Of a DNA stretch of 64,000 bases, positions 25,821-34,225 are shown in pieces (the first letter of the stretch is position 1; every line of letters begins with the position of its first letter). A program made the translations under genes and the position numbers. The notes under the pieces are model-generated. The model worked only from the letters and a program-made list of their open reading frames with translations, made no database searches and had not been told where the DNA came from. Origin of the DNA: JAWXCE01 sp033764775 (GTDB lineage Bacteria; Pseudomonadota; Alphaproteobacteria; Rhizobiales; Rhodomicrobiaceae). The DNA is taken from the NCBI GenBank assembly GCA_033764775.1, contig JANRIQ010000030.1, positions 1 through 64,000 of the forward strand, read 5' to 3'.

Positions 25821-27128
25821 TCAGAAAGACAATCCGTTGCCCGTGCGGGTGATCAGCACCTGATCGACGCGCCGGCCGTCCATATCCACCACCTCGAACC
25901 GGTAACCCGCGCGCTCCAGCAAATCGCCCTTCTTGGGCGCGCGGCCCAGATGATCGATCACAAAGCCGGCGATGGTTTTGTAATCCGCATCCTCCTCGAA
26001 GGCGTCGACTCCGAGGCTGAGATACACCTCCTCCACCGGCGTCAGACCGTCCACCAGCCACGAGCCGTCCTCACGCTGCACGATCTGGGCGCCCTCGTCG
26101 TCGCCGTAGTTGGAGGGCAAAGCGCCGACAATCGCCTCCAGCCAGTCGGCCGCCGTGACGATGCCCTCCGTTGTGCCGTACTCGTCGATGACGATCGCCA
26201 TATGGGCGTTGTTGGATTTGAACAGCTCCAGCGCCTTGAAGCAGTCAATGGAGCCGGATAGGGCGAGCACGGGCCGGATGATGGTGCGGATGGTCGCGTT
26301 TGCGCCCTTTGCATCGCTGAGGCCGATCAGATCCTTGGCCCGAACGGTGCCGAGCACGGTGTCAAAATCGCCGTCGATGGCGGGGTAGCGCGAATGTCCG
26401 CCCTCCTTCACCTTCTTCAGGATCACCTCGAAAGGGTCGTTCACGTCGATGAAGGTCACGTCGAGACGGTGCGTCATGATGGACTGCACGTCGCGGTCGC
26501 CGAGGCGGATGATGCGCTGGATCATGTCATGCTCGGTCGCGTCGATGGCGCCGCTCTCCACGCCTTCCGCGATGACCGCCTTGACCTCGGCCTCGGTGAC
26601 GCGGCTTTTCTCCTGCGGCGTGAACCCGAACAGCCGCATGATGAGGTGCGCCGAGCCGTCCAAAACCCGGACCACAGGCGTGAAGACGATAGATAAGCCC
26701 CACAGCGGCCCAGCCGCAAACATCGCCAGAGTTTCCGGCGCCCGCAGCGCAAGACGTTTTGGCACCAGCTCGCCGATGACGACGGACAGAAATGTGATCG
26801 CGGTGACGACCAGCGCCACGGCGACAACCTCGCCTTGCGGATTGATGAGCGGTATGGCGTTCAGCGGCTCAGCGAGTTTCTCGGCGATGGTCGCGCCGCC
26901 ATACGCGCCCGCCAGAATGCCGATCAGCGTGATGCCGACCTGGACGGTGGAGAGAAACCGTCCCGGGTCTTCGGCCAGCGTCAACGCCCGCGCCGCGCGT
27001 TTGTCCCCCGCCCGAGCCTTTTGCCGCAAAAGCGGTTTGCTCGACGAGACAACGGCCAATTCAGACATTGCGAAAAAACCGTTCAACGCCAAAAGCAGCA
27101 AGATGACGAGGATGTCGCCTGTAAGCAT
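25821..27128 (-). CDS. CNNM/CorC-family membrane transporter protein (TlyC-like)
   Basis: 435 aa. Residues 1-190 form the DUF21 membrane domain with several helices (ILVILLLLALNGFFAMSELA, VGITLIGILAGAYGG, ITFLSVVIGELVPKRLA). Then come two CBS domains (about 205-325; MTHRLDVTFIDVNDP and IVIDEYGTTEGIVTAAD), which bind adenine nucleotides. The CorC_HlyC transporter-associated domain closes it (SWLVDGLTPVEEV). Members affect magnesium or cobalt efflux and are often misnamed hemolysins. Convergent with msrA. Confidence 0.92.
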   Translation of the reverse strand: MLTGDILVILLLLALNGFFAMSELAVVSSSKPLLRQKARAGDKRAARALTLAEDPGRFLSTVQVGITLIGILAGAYGGATIAEKLAEPLNAIPLINPQGEVVAVALVVTAITFLSVVIGELVPKRLALRAPETLAMFAAGPLWGLSIVFTPVVRVLDGSAHLIMRLFGFTPQEKSRVTEAEVKAVIAEGVESGAIDATEHDMIQRIIRLGDRDVQSIMTHRLDVTFIDVNDPFEVILKKVKEGGHSRYPAIDGDFDTVLGTVRAKDLIGLSDAKGANATIRTIIRPVLALSGSIDCFKALELFKSNNAHMAIVIDEYGTTEGIVTAADWLEAIVGALPSNYGDDEGAQIVQREDGSWLVDGLTPVEEVYLSLGVDAFEEDADYKTIAGFVIDHLGRAPKKGDLLERAGYRFEVVDMDGRRVDQVLITRTGNGLSF

Positions 27129-27216
27129 TTGCGTCCGCGGTTCGCCTCTTCGTGTCGTGGTCGGATTGTCTTAGCGGAAGACCGCCCGCAATGCGAGCGC
27201 CAATGCCCGCACGTCG

Positions 27217-27399
27217 TTAAAGATCGCGTGGGCGGCCCCTGAAATAGTCGCGAACCTGATTTTTAAGCTCGGGGAAAATCTCGTTGACGCCGAAGGCAAT
27301 GAGCGCCAGCCCGATCAGATAAATAATGGCCTGCGGGATCAGCAGAATGAACACGCCCGCAACGATCGCGATGACGGCGCGCATTTTTCCAGTCGGCAT
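27217..27399 (-). CDS. Small membrane protein, DUF3096-like
   Basis: 60 aa from ATG 27399, preceded by AAGGGGG. It is mostly two adjoining hydrophobic segments (AVIAIVAGVFILLIPQAIIY and LIGLALIAFGVNEIF) and a basic tail (YFRGRPRDL). The pattern resembles DUF3096 proteins of about 50 residues. A longer reading from 27495 adds a segment without family character. Function unknown. Confidence 0.65.
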   Translation of the reverse strand: MPTGKMRAVIAIVAGVFILLIPQAIIYLIGLALIAFGVNEIFPELKNQVRDYFRGRPRDL

Positions 27400-27522
27400 G
27401 AAACGCCCCCTTAGCGAACCGCCGGCCTGAACCGGCGCGCCGCCGGGCCAAAACAGCCCAAGCGGAACGGCGCATGAACCCATGTGCTGACGCAAAAGTT
27501 CCGCGCCGTCAACGCCGAGGCG

Positions 27523-27972
27523 CTACTCGTAGTATTTGTAGCTGAGGAACTTGCCCGACATGGTGATCTTCACGCGGTCGCCCTTCGGGTCGGGCTTTCG
27601 CTCCATGACCATGTCGAAGTCGATGGCGGACATGATGCCGTCGCCGAATTCCTCCTCGATGAGCGCTTTCCAGGCCGGGCCGTTCACCATCACCAGCTCG
27701 TAGAAGCGGTAGATGAGCGGATCGGTCGGCGGCATGGTTATGCCTGCGCCGCGTTCCGGTATCTCGGTGAGAATCTTCGCCTCCAACTCGGAAAGTCCGA
27801 AAATCGCCTTGGCCCGCTCGGACTGCTCGGCCGTGAGCTTCATCTGGCCGAGCAGCGCGCCCGTGACGAGCACCGGCGAGCATTCGCCGATCTCCGCGCA
27901 GATCGCCTTCCACGTCAGCCCTTTGGCGCGCTTCACATCCAGGATTTTCTCGGTGACGTCGGCTCGTTTCAT
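27523..27972 (-). CDS. cynS: Cyanate hydratase (cyanase)
   Basis: Converts cyanate and bicarbonate to ammonia and CO2. 149 aa from ATG 27972, after GGGAGA. The N-terminal helix-turn-helix-like domain (LTWKAICAEIGECSPVLVTGALLGQ) and the catalytic domain are complete: YRFYELVMVNGPAWKALIEE holds the active-site Arg and Glu, and GIMSAIDF the Ser. Last gene of a four-gene minus-strand operon with an ABC transporter, so imported cyanate is used as nitrogen. Confidence 0.96.
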   Translation of the reverse strand: MKRADVTEKILDVKRAKGLTWKAICAEIGECSPVLVTGALLGQMKLTAEQSERAKAIFGLSELEAKILTEIPERGAGITMPPTDPLIYRFYELVMVNGPAWKALIEEEFGDGIMSAIDFDMVMERKPDPKGDRVKITMSGKFLSYKYYE

Positions 27973-27988
27973 GCTGTCTCCCTTCTCA

Positions 27989-28900
27989 TTACACGGTGGC
28001 GAGGCCCGGGCGTTTTGCCGCGTCCGCCGGCGCGCCGGCCGCCACATGGGGGCCGGGAATGCCGGGCGTGACGAGCGGCGGCCGCCGGGGGTCGTATTGC
28101 TTGGTTTTCAGCTCCTCGTCGAACGCCTTGCTGCGCGTGACGAGGAAATCGATGACGTGGTTGCGCAGCGGGTAATAGGCGGGGTGCCGGTGCATATCCA
28201 CGCGGGTGCGCTCTTTAGGAAGCGGGTTCACCACGATCTCGGCGATGCGGGCGCCCGGGCCGTTGGTCATTAGCACGATGCGGTCGGCGAGATAGATCGC
28301 CTCGTCTACGTCGTGGGTGATCATGAACACGGTCTGCCCCGCTCCGATGCGGCGCACCTCGTCCTGCAGCGTGCCGCGCGTGAGGGCGTCGAGCGCCGAG
28401 AACGGCTCGTCCATGAGCAGGATTTTCGGCTCAATGGAGAGCGCGCGCGCAATGCCGACGCGCTGCTTCATGCCGCCGGACAACTCCGCCGGCTTTTTGT
28501 GCTCCGAGCCGGTCAGCCCCACCAGATTGATGAATTTTTGGGCATGCTCCCGCACCTTGGCGCGCGGCCAGTTGCGCCACCGGGACGACACCGCATAAGC
28601 GACATTGCCCATCACCGTCTTCCACGGCAGGAGCGCGTGCCCTTGGAAAATCACGGCGCGGTCGAGGCTCGGCCCGGCGATGGCGCGGCGGTCCACGATG
28701 ACAGCGCCGGAGGACGGCTGGTCGAGGCCCGCCAGGATGTTCAGCACCGTCGTCTTGCCGCATCCGGAGTGCCCGATGACGCAGACGAAATCGCCCTGGT
28801 CGATGGACAGCCACAAATCCTCGAAGATCGTGGTCTCGCCCCCGCCCGGGCGCGGGTAGCGTTTGGCGATGCCTTCGATGGAGATGATTTTCTCGGTCAT
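27989..28900 (-). CDS. cynD: Cyanate/nitrate-type ABC transporter, ATP-binding subunit
   Basis: 303 aa ATPase of the NrtD/CynD/TauB group. Walker A is GHSGCGKTT, the Q-loop is in IFQGHALLPW, the ABC signature is LSGGMKQRVGIARAL, Walker B is ILLMDEPFSALD, and the switch His is in MITHDVDEA. The C-terminal 45 residues (from DEELKTKQYDPRRPP) are a family-specific tail. It lies 3 bp from the permease gene and 16 bp before cynS. The substrate is inferred from cynS; nitrate remains possible. Confidence 0.88.
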   Translation of the reverse strand: MTEKIISIEGIAKRYPRPGGGETTIFEDLWLSIDQGDFVCVIGHSGCGKTTVLNILAGLDQPSSGAVIVDRRAIAGPSLDRAVIFQGHALLPWKTVMGNVAYAVSSRWRNWPRAKVREHAQKFINLVGLTGSEHKKPAELSGGMKQRVGIARALSIEPKILLMDEPFSALDALTRGTLQDEVRRIGAGQTVFMITHDVDEAIYLADRIVLMTNGPGARIAEIVVNPLPKERTRVDMHRHPAYYPLRNHVIDFLVTRSKAFDEELKTKQYDPRRPPLVTPGIPGPHVAAGAPADAAKRPGLATV

Positions 28901-28903
28901 GGC

Positions 28904-29752
28904 TCAATCCGGGTAGCTGACGGCGCGGCCGAAGCGCGCGAGCATCTGGTCGAGAAGCATCCCCACGATGCCGATGAGGAGGATCGAGATCATCACATTG
29001 GCGATGGAGAGGTTGTTCCACTCGTTCCAGACGAAGTAGCCGATGCCGGTGCCGCCCACGAGCATCTCGGCCGCCACTATGACGAGCCACGCGATGCCGA
29101 TCGAGATGCGCATGCCCGTGACGATGGTCGGCGCGGCCGCGGGCAGGATGACGGTGAAGGCGCGGCGCAGGGGCGGCACCTCAAGCGTACGCGCTACGTT
29201 CAGCCACTCGCGGCGCACGCTGGCGACTCCGAAGGCCGTGTTGATAAGCATCGGCCAGACCGAGCAGATGAAAATGACGAAAATGGAGGATAGGCTCGAG
29301 TCCTTGATGGTGTAGAGCGCGAGCGGCATCCAGGCGAGCGGCGACACCGGTTTCATCACCTGGATGAATGGGTCGAACGCACGGCTCAGCAGCGGCGACA
29401 TGCCGATCACGAAACCGAGCGGAATGGCGACGGCGACCGCGATGAGGTAGCCCGTCATCACGCGGGCGAGACTGTAGGCGAGCTGCACGCCGAGGCCCTT
29501 GTCGTTGGGGCCGTTGTCGTAGAACGGATCGCTGAGGTGCTCCCAGATTTTTGCGGCCACCTGTCCGGGCGTCGGGAAGGCGGAGGCGCCTTGGGTGGCC
29601 GTCGCGCCCATCAGCTTGGCGTATTCCGGATCGAGGCCCGCGGTCCCGCCGCCGCCCACTGTCGCCAGCGACCAGACGCCGACGAACGCCCCGAACACAA
29701 TGATCGAGAGCGCTGCCGCGCGCGCTTGTAACGACCTGAATAAAATGTCCAT
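28904..29752 (-). CDS. cynB: Cyanate/nitrate-type ABC transporter, permease subunit
   Basis: 282 aa membrane protein with about six helices. The ABC-permease coupling motif is near EVPPLRRAFTVILPAAAPTIVTG (EAA loop). The segments LARVMTGYLIAVAVAIPLGF and IAWLVIVAAEMLVGGTGIG match NrtB/CmpB/SsuC permeases. Start ATG 29752 gives MDILFRSLQARA; a longer reading from 29785 adds 11 residues. Three bp from cynD. Confidence 0.88.
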   Translation of the reverse strand: MDILFRSLQARAAALSIIVFGAFVGVWSLATVGGGGTAGLDPEYAKLMGATATQGASAFPTPGQVAAKIWEHLSDPFYDNGPNDKGLGVQLAYSLARVMTGYLIAVAVAIPLGFVIGMSPLLSRAFDPFIQVMKPVSPLAWMPLALYTIKDSSLSSIFVIFICSVWPMLINTAFGVASVRREWLNVARTLEVPPLRRAFTVILPAAAPTIVTGMRISIGIAWLVIVAAEMLVGGTGIGYFVWNEWNNLSIANVMISILLIGIVGMLLDQMLARFGRAVSYPD

Positions 29753-29846
29753 GCCGCCTGCTTTGGTTGAGTGGCCCAGCCACACCCATGAAAATCCGTT
29801 GCCACCTCGGGGGTGAGAGGCCGCAGCCCCTCGCCCCCTGCGGCGC

Positions 29847-31202
29847 TTAGGCTTTCCGGATCGCGAAGCTGGCCAGATACTCCTCCGGCTTCGACGGGTC
29901 GAACGGCTTGCCCATTACGCTGAAGGTTTTGGTCGTGCTTTGCGGGGGCGTCAGGCCGGCCTCCTTCATCAGCTTGGCGGCGTCTGTCGCCAGATACACC
30001 TTCTTGGCGATCTCGGCGTAGTTCACGTCGCCTTTGATCTGCCCCCAGCGCTTCATCTGCGTCAGGATCCAGATGGCGAAGCTCTCGTAAGGGAACGGGT
30101 CGAAGTCGATGCGGTTCGGCTGTTTGACGATATTGCCGAGGCCGTCGGCGAACGTGCCGGTGAGGATTTGCTCCACCACCACCGGCGGCTGGTTGAGGTA
30201 GTTGGCGGGCGCGATCGCCTCCGCGATCTGCTTGCGGTTTTCAGCTTTGGTGGCGAAGGCCGTCGCCTCGATGATGGAACGCAGCAAGGCGGCGTAGGTG
30301 TTCGGCATGGTGGTGACGAACTCCTGGCTTGCGGCGAACGCGCAGCACGGATGACCGTCCCAGATTTCCTTCGACAGCATGTGAATGAAGCCGACGCCGT
30401 CGAACACCGCGCGCTGGTTCACCGGGTCGGGCGCAAGGAAACCGTCCAGGTTCTCCGCCCGCATATTGGCCACCATCTCAGGCGGCGGCACGGCGCGGAT
30501 CTGCACATCCTGATCGGGGTCGAGGCCGTTCTCGGCGAGGTAATAGCGCAGCAGGTAGTTGTGCATGGAGTAATCGAAGGGCACCGCGAACTTGAAGCCC
30601 TTCCAGCTCTTTGGGTCGCGCTTGTCCTTGTGCTTCACCGCGAGGGTGATGGCCTGCCCGTTGATGTTCTCCACCGCCGGCATGGTGTAAGGCACCGGGT
30701 TCGAGCCGACGCCCATGGAGATGGCGAGCGGCATCGGCGAGAGCATGTGCGCCGCGTCATACTCTTTGTTCAGCGTCTTGTCGCGGATGACCGCCCAGCC
30801 CGCCGTCTTCACCACCTCGACGTTCAGTTTGTTCTTGCTGTAGAAGCCCATCGGCGCGGCCATGATGATCGGCGTCGCGCAGGTGATTGGGATGAAGCCG
30901 ATCTTGAGGTCGGCTTTCTCCAGCGGCCCGGCGTCGGCGAAGGCTTCAGTGACGGCGCCGAGAGGCACGAACTGCGAGATCGCCGCGAGCGCCGCAGCGC
31001 CGCCGACCGCGCGCAAGAAGTTTCGCCGCTCCATGTCGTTGGGGAAAACAGCGCGAACCACCGCATGCTCGACCGCGCGCGAAAGCGTCTCGTCCGCGCT
31101 CAAAGCTGCGGCGTGCTCAGCCTCGCTGGCGTGCCGTCCGCATGAGCATCCCCCTCTCGCCAGCGGTTTCGTCGAGTCGAATGGATCGTCCTGAAATGAC
31201 AT
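29847..31202 (-). CDS. cynA: CmpA/NrtA-family substrate-binding protein, probable cyanate binder
   Basis: 451 aa from ATG 31202, with AAGGGAG eight bases upstream and a sigma-54 promoter just before it. The binding protein proper begins with KIGFIPITCATPIIMAAPMG and includes AAHMLSPMPLAISMG, FKFAVPFDYSMHNYLLRYY and FLAPDPVNQRAVF, as in nitrate, bicarbonate and cyanate binders. A Tat motif (RRNFLRAVGG) occurs only at residues 59-68, after an N-region with GGCSCGRHASEAEH. A start at ATG 31034 would give a normal Tat signal, but the promoter and ribosome site favour 31202. First gene of the operon. Confidence 0.88.
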   Translation of the reverse strand: MSFQDDPFDSTKPLARGGCSCGRHASEAEHAAALSADETLSRAVEHAVVRAVFPNDMERRNFLRAVGGAAALAAISQFVPLGAVTEAFADAGPLEKADLKIGFIPITCATPIIMAAPMGFYSKNKLNVEVVKTAGWAVIRDKTLNKEYDAAHMLSPMPLAISMGVGSNPVPYTMPAVENINGQAITLAVKHKDKRDPKSWKGFKFAVPFDYSMHNYLLRYYLAENGLDPDQDVQIRAVPPPEMVANMRAENLDGFLAPDPVNQRAVFDGVGFIHMLSKEIWDGHPCCAFAASQEFVTTMPNTYAALLRSIIEATAFATKAENRKQIAEAIAPANYLNQPPVVVEQILTGTFADGLGNIVKQPNRIDFDPFPYESFAIWILTQMKRWGQIKGDVNYAEIAKKVYLATDAAKLMKEAGLTPPQSTTKTFSVMGKPFDPSKPEEYLASFAIRKA

Positions 31203-31238
31203 GCTCGATGCTCCCTTGCCCGTTGCATGGGCAGACTG

Positions 31239-31254
31239 AGCAACGTTCATGCCA
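31239..31254 (-). promoter_or_regulatory. Sigma-54 (-24/-12) promoter of the cyn operon
   Basis: Read on the minus strand: TGGCATGAACGTTGCT, one base off the consensus TGGCAC-G-N4-TTGCA/T, with GG and GC exactly 10 bases apart. The predicted start of transcription falls about 25 bases before the cynA ATG at 31202. Sigma-54 with NtrC drives nitrogen-scavenging genes, which fits cyanate use. Confidence 0.8.
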
Positions 31255-31358
31255 ATCGGTGAAACGCAGCGGAACGCCACCGCCTGCTTCGAGAGCGGCC
31301 CCAACAGCGTCGTCGCGCTTGCTTATGTTATACTATAGCACCCTGCTACGCCCGCGCG

Positions 31359-32471
31359 TCAGTCGCTGCGCAGAACCGTCGATGAGTCTTTATCGAACAG
31401 GTGGCCCGCCCGGTCGCGTTTCGCCGCGATGTAACCCGCGTTGTGGCCGTTGGCGCGCGCGATGACCCGGTGGGTCGCCGCCACGTTGAGCCCGCCGTCC
31501 TGCAGCGCCTTGATCTTCTGCGGGTTGTTCGTCATCAGCCGCACGGAGGAGAAGCCGAGCTGTCGGATCATCTCGGCGGCCATGTCAAAGCGGCGGTGAT
31601 CGTTCTCGAAGCCGAGAATTTCATCCGCGTCGTAGGTGTCGTGCCCCTCATGCTGCAAACGGTAGGCGCGGATCTTGTTGGCGATGCCGTTGCCCCGGCC
31701 CTCCTGGTCGAGATACAGCAGCACGCCCCCGCCCTCGTCCGCCATGCGCTGGACGGCGCCGCGCAATTGATCGCCGCAATCGCATTTGAGGCTGCCGAAC
31801 AGATCGCCCGTGAGGCACGCCGAGTGAATGCGCACCAACACCGGCTGGGCGGCCTCCGGCGCCCCGATGACGACCGCGATCTGGTCGCGCAGGCCGTCGC
31901 CGCCGCGAAACACGACAAACTCGCAAGTCTCGACGCCTTCGAGCGGCACGAAGGCGCGCGAGGCGATGCGCAGCGAGTGCGCGGCGTCCGTCTGATAGGT
32001 CGCGATGTCGGCGGCGTTCACATGACACAGGGCCGAAACGTCGAGCGCCTTGGCCTCGTCAACGCGCGCCACCACCGCGCACGGGAGCAGCAGGCTCAGC
32101 CGCACCGCCTCGAGGCCTGAGCGCTCGGCCTCCGTCGCCTCGACCACCGGCCAGGTCAGCGTGGCGGTCTTGGCGGACACCACCTCCTCGATTTTGGCGA
32201 GGGTCGCCCCCGCGAGCAGCGCCGAAGCCGGGGAGTCGGCGTCGCGGCCGAGGCGGCGTAGGCGCGCGGGCGTGAGCACCAGGCGCAGGCTCGCGCCCGA
32301 GGCGTTCAGAGCGGCGAGGGTCGCGTCATCGAGATTTTCAGCGGCGCAGGTCAGAACATCGCCCTCTGGGCGCCGAACCACGATCGGCCGTCCAGCCCGC
32401 AACTCGGCAAGAGCCCGTTCTACGGACAGCTTGGACACCCCGCCTAAGGGCAGTTCGATAGGCTTTGTCAT
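31359..32471 (-). CDS. ribA: GTP cyclohydrolase II with RibB-like N-terminal region
   Basis: 370 aa from ATG 32471 (GGAG upstream). The C-terminal part (about 165-365) is a full GTP cyclohydrolase II, the first riboflavin step: zinc cysteines in HSACLTGDLFGSLKCDCG, LDQEGRGNGIANK and LMTNNPQKI. The N-terminal 160 residues follow the DHBP synthase (RibB) layout, but the acidic catalytic motif that normally follows the start (DDExREnEGD type) is missing; only RRPEGDVLTCAAENLD is seen. That part is therefore probably structural or regulatory, as in other alphaproteobacterial proteins of this build. Confidence 0.9.
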   Translation of the reverse strand: MTKPIELPLGGVSKLSVERALAELRAGRPIVVRRPEGDVLTCAAENLDDATLAALNASGASLRLVLTPARLRRLGRDADSPASALLAGATLAKIEEVVSAKTATLTWPVVEATEAERSGLEAVRLSLLLPCAVVARVDEAKALDVSALCHVNAADIATYQTDAAHSLRIASRAFVPLEGVETCEFVVFRGGDGLRDQIAVVIGAPEAAQPVLVRIHSACLTGDLFGSLKCDCGDQLRGAVQRMADEGGGVLLYLDQEGRGNGIANKIRAYRLQHEGHDTYDADEILGFENDHRRFDMAAEMIRQLGFSSVRLMTNNPQKIKALQDGGLNVAATHRVIARANGHNAGYIAAKRDRAGHLFDKDSSTVLRSD

Positions 32472-32628
32472 CAATGTCTCCGCTAAAAACCCGGCGGGGG
32501 AATACAACGCCCGGACGCACATGGAGCCGAGCACCAAAATTTAGGCGGCGTCGTGGCGCAGAAAAATGCAGGATTGAAATAAACCGCCTTCACGATCATT
32601 TGTCCCAACCGCGCGCGAGCGCCCCATG

Positions 32629-32650
32629 ATAATACACTCGTAGACGAGTT
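32629..32650 (+). promoter_or_regulatory. Candidate promoter with palindromic operator
   Basis: GATAAT (32629-32634), like a -10 box, is followed two bases later by the perfect inverted repeat ACTCG-TAGA-CGAGT (32637-32650), where a repressor would cover the start of transcription. No good -35 is visible. It lies 56 bp before the cytochrome b561 gene. Confidence 0.35.
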
Positions 32651-32658
32651 TTGGACGC

Positions 32659-32690
32659 CTGCGGCTGGGTCATTTCTCGAAAAGCCGCAG
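32659..32690 (+). other. Hairpin in the cytochrome b561 leader
   Basis: CTGCGGCT (32659-32666) pairs perfectly with AGCCGCAG (32683-32690) around a 16-base loop. The stem ends three bases before the GAGGG ribosome site of the gene at 32706, so it could affect translation. Confidence 0.4.
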
Positions 32691-32705
32691 CCTGAGGGCG
32701 GCAAC

Positions 32706-33233
32706 ATGCGACACGATGCTTACTCCCCCATCGCCAAGGCGCTGCATTGGATCATCGCCGTCTGCGTGGTGTTTCTCGTGCCCGCGGGCGTCGTGATGGC
32801 CAACGTGCCGGGCCTCGACACGCTTTACAATCTGCACCGATCGGTCGGCGCCCTGGTGATGGGGCTGATGGCGGCGCGCGTGGGATATCGTCTCGTCAAT
32901 GGCGCGCCGGCCGCCTATCCCGGCTTGGGCGCGGCCGAGCGTTTCGCGTCCGGCGCGGCGCACGCGGCGCTCTACGCCCTGCTCATCGCCGTGCCGGTCG
33001 CGGGTTGGGCCGGAACCTCGGCCTACGGCGCGCAGATCATGGTGTTCGGTCTGTTCGAGCTTCCGCCGATCATGGCTGTCGACACGAGCCCCGACAAAGC
33101 CTACGCGCTGCAAATCCTCAACGTGCACAAAGTGCTGGCGCTGACCATGACGGCCATCGCGGTCGTGCATATCGTGGCCGCGTTGCGACATCACTTCATC
33201 AAACGCGACGGCGTGCTGCGGCGCATGCTGTAG
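32706..33233 (+). CDS. Cytochrome b561-family membrane protein
   Basis: 175 aa with four membrane helices, the prokaryotic di-heme b561 type. Heme-ligand His residues are in KALHWIIAVCVVFLV (helix 1), NLHRSVGALVMGL (helix 2), and VHKVLALTMTAIAVVHIVAALRHH (helix 4). Such proteins pass electrons between quinol and periplasmic acceptors, including superoxide (SOO type). GAGGG lies seven bases before the ATG. Alone on the plus strand. Confidence 0.9.
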   Translation: MRHDAYSPIAKALHWIIAVCVVFLVPAGVVMANVPGLDTLYNLHRSVGALVMGLMAARVGYRLVNGAPAAYPGLGAAERFASGAAHAALYALLIAVPVAGWAGTSAYGAQIMVFGLFELPPIMAVDTSPDKAYALQILNVHKVLALTMTAIAVVHIVAALRHHFIKRDGVLRRML

Positions 33234-33263
33234 CTTCACAAAAGCGTTTCGCCGCCACCGCAT

Positions 33264-33290
33264 AAAAAAACGGGCGCTTCATGAGCGCCC
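33264..33290 (-). terminator. Intrinsic terminator
   Basis: GGGCGCT-TCATG-AGCGCCC (33272-33290) is a perfect 7-bp stem. On the minus strand it is followed by seven T residues (33264-33270 read as AAAAAAA on the plus strand), a standard terminator for the gene at 33315-33632. On the plus strand it is followed by gccgtttt and may also stop cytochrome b561 transcription. Confidence 0.8.
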
Positions 33291-33314
33291 GCCGTTTTCG
33301 TTATGCGCGAACGA

Positions 33315-33632
33315 TCACCAGCGGCAATAGCGCCGGCCGTAGCGCCACCAGCAGCGGCGATAGTACGGATAGTAGAAATAGACGCGCGGACGCCAATAGC
33401 GGCGACGCCAGCCGTAACGACGGTAGCCCCAATGACGGCGGTAGCCCCAACCGCGACGCCAGCCGCGACCGCCGCGCCAACGGCGGCGCCCAGCCTCATG
33501 GCGAATTTCACCGCCCGTGTTCAACGCCGCCTGGAACTGCGCGACGGACGACGCCGGAGCCGCCTTCGACGGCGCCGAATAGGCGAACGCGGCGACGACC
33601 GCGAACGCCAGTGCGTAAATGAGTTTCCTCAT
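33315..33632 (-). CDS. Small secreted Arg/Tyr/Trp-rich protein
   Basis: 105 aa from ATG 33632, with GGAG upstream. A signal peptide (about 1-24, LIYALAFAVVAAFAYSAPS, cut near KAA) is followed by a mature part whose last 55 residues are almost only Arg, Trp, Tyr and Gly in a loose repeat (RRGWGYRRHWGYRRYGW) ending in a Cys-containing RRCWWRYGRRYCRW. Small exported proteins of this composition are common in Rhizobiales, function unknown. A strong terminator follows. Confidence 0.75.
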   Translation of the reverse strand: MRKLIYALAFAVVAAFAYSAPSKAAPASSVAQFQAALNTGGEIRHEAGRRRWRGGRGWRRGWGYRRHWGYRRYGWRRRYWRPRVYFYYPYYRRCWWRYGRRYCRW

Positions 33633-33740
33633 GACTGACTCCATCCAAACCCTTAATCTCGGCGTAGGCAGCTTAGCACACGCTGCGGTGGAGCCTAAGC
33701 ATAAAAGCCGCAGCGAGGGTTAACGGCCGCGCAAGTGCGC

Positions 33741-34166
33741 TTAGCGCCGACGATACAGATAATAGTCGCAACCGTGTCCGCAGTAGCCGTCCTTGAGACG
33801 TCGGTACCAACATCCCGCGCCGCACGTGGGAGATTTTTCCCGCTCCCAGCGAGGATGCACGCGCTCCTCAGGCCCGCCCACACGCTCGTGCGGCCAGGGC
33901 CCGCGCCGATGGCGCCACGGCGGCGCGTCGTAAAGCGGGGGGGCGCAGGCCTCGTCGTAAGGCGGATAAGGGTCGTCATAGCGGCTGGCCGGTTCGCGGC
34001 GATCCCAAGCGCGGTCGCGCCAGTCGCGCCGGGGGGCGCCCGTCCAGCAATCCGACCTGACCAGCAGCAGGCCGTGGCGCTCGATCGGACGCTCGCGAAC
34101 GGACCCGGCCTGCGCCGCGACGCCGGATGCGATAAGCGCCAAAATGGCGATGAGAAGGTGTGGCAT
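33741..34166 (-). CDS. Secreted hypothetical protein, Arg/Pro/Tyr-rich
   Basis: 141 aa. A signal peptide (about 1-20, PHLLIAILALIASGVAAQA) precedes a mature part with charged and aromatic residues (DDPYPPYDEACAPPLYDAPP) and a Cys-rich tail (CGAGCWYRRLKDGYCGHGCDYY) typical of disulfide-bonded exported proteins. Similar in style to the gene at 33315, but not an obvious paralogue. Unknown function; 59 bp after rlmE on the same strand. Confidence 0.65.
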   Translation of the reverse strand: MPHLLIAILALIASGVAAQAGSVRERPIERHGLLLVRSDCWTGAPRRDWRDRAWDRREPASRYDDPYPPYDEACAPPLYDAPPWRHRRGPWPHERVGGPEERVHPRWEREKSPTCGAGCWYRRLKDGYCGHGCDYYLYRRR

Positions 34167-34225
34167 GGGTCACGTCCCTAAAGGAGGTCGTCCATCGCAC
34201 AATGCCGTTTCCGGCTTAAGGGTTG

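Noticed and set aside
31203..31358. FMN riboswitch in the ribA region
   Set aside because: ribA is transcribed from its other side; the gap before its start (32472-32705) does not contain the RFN consensus that I could see.
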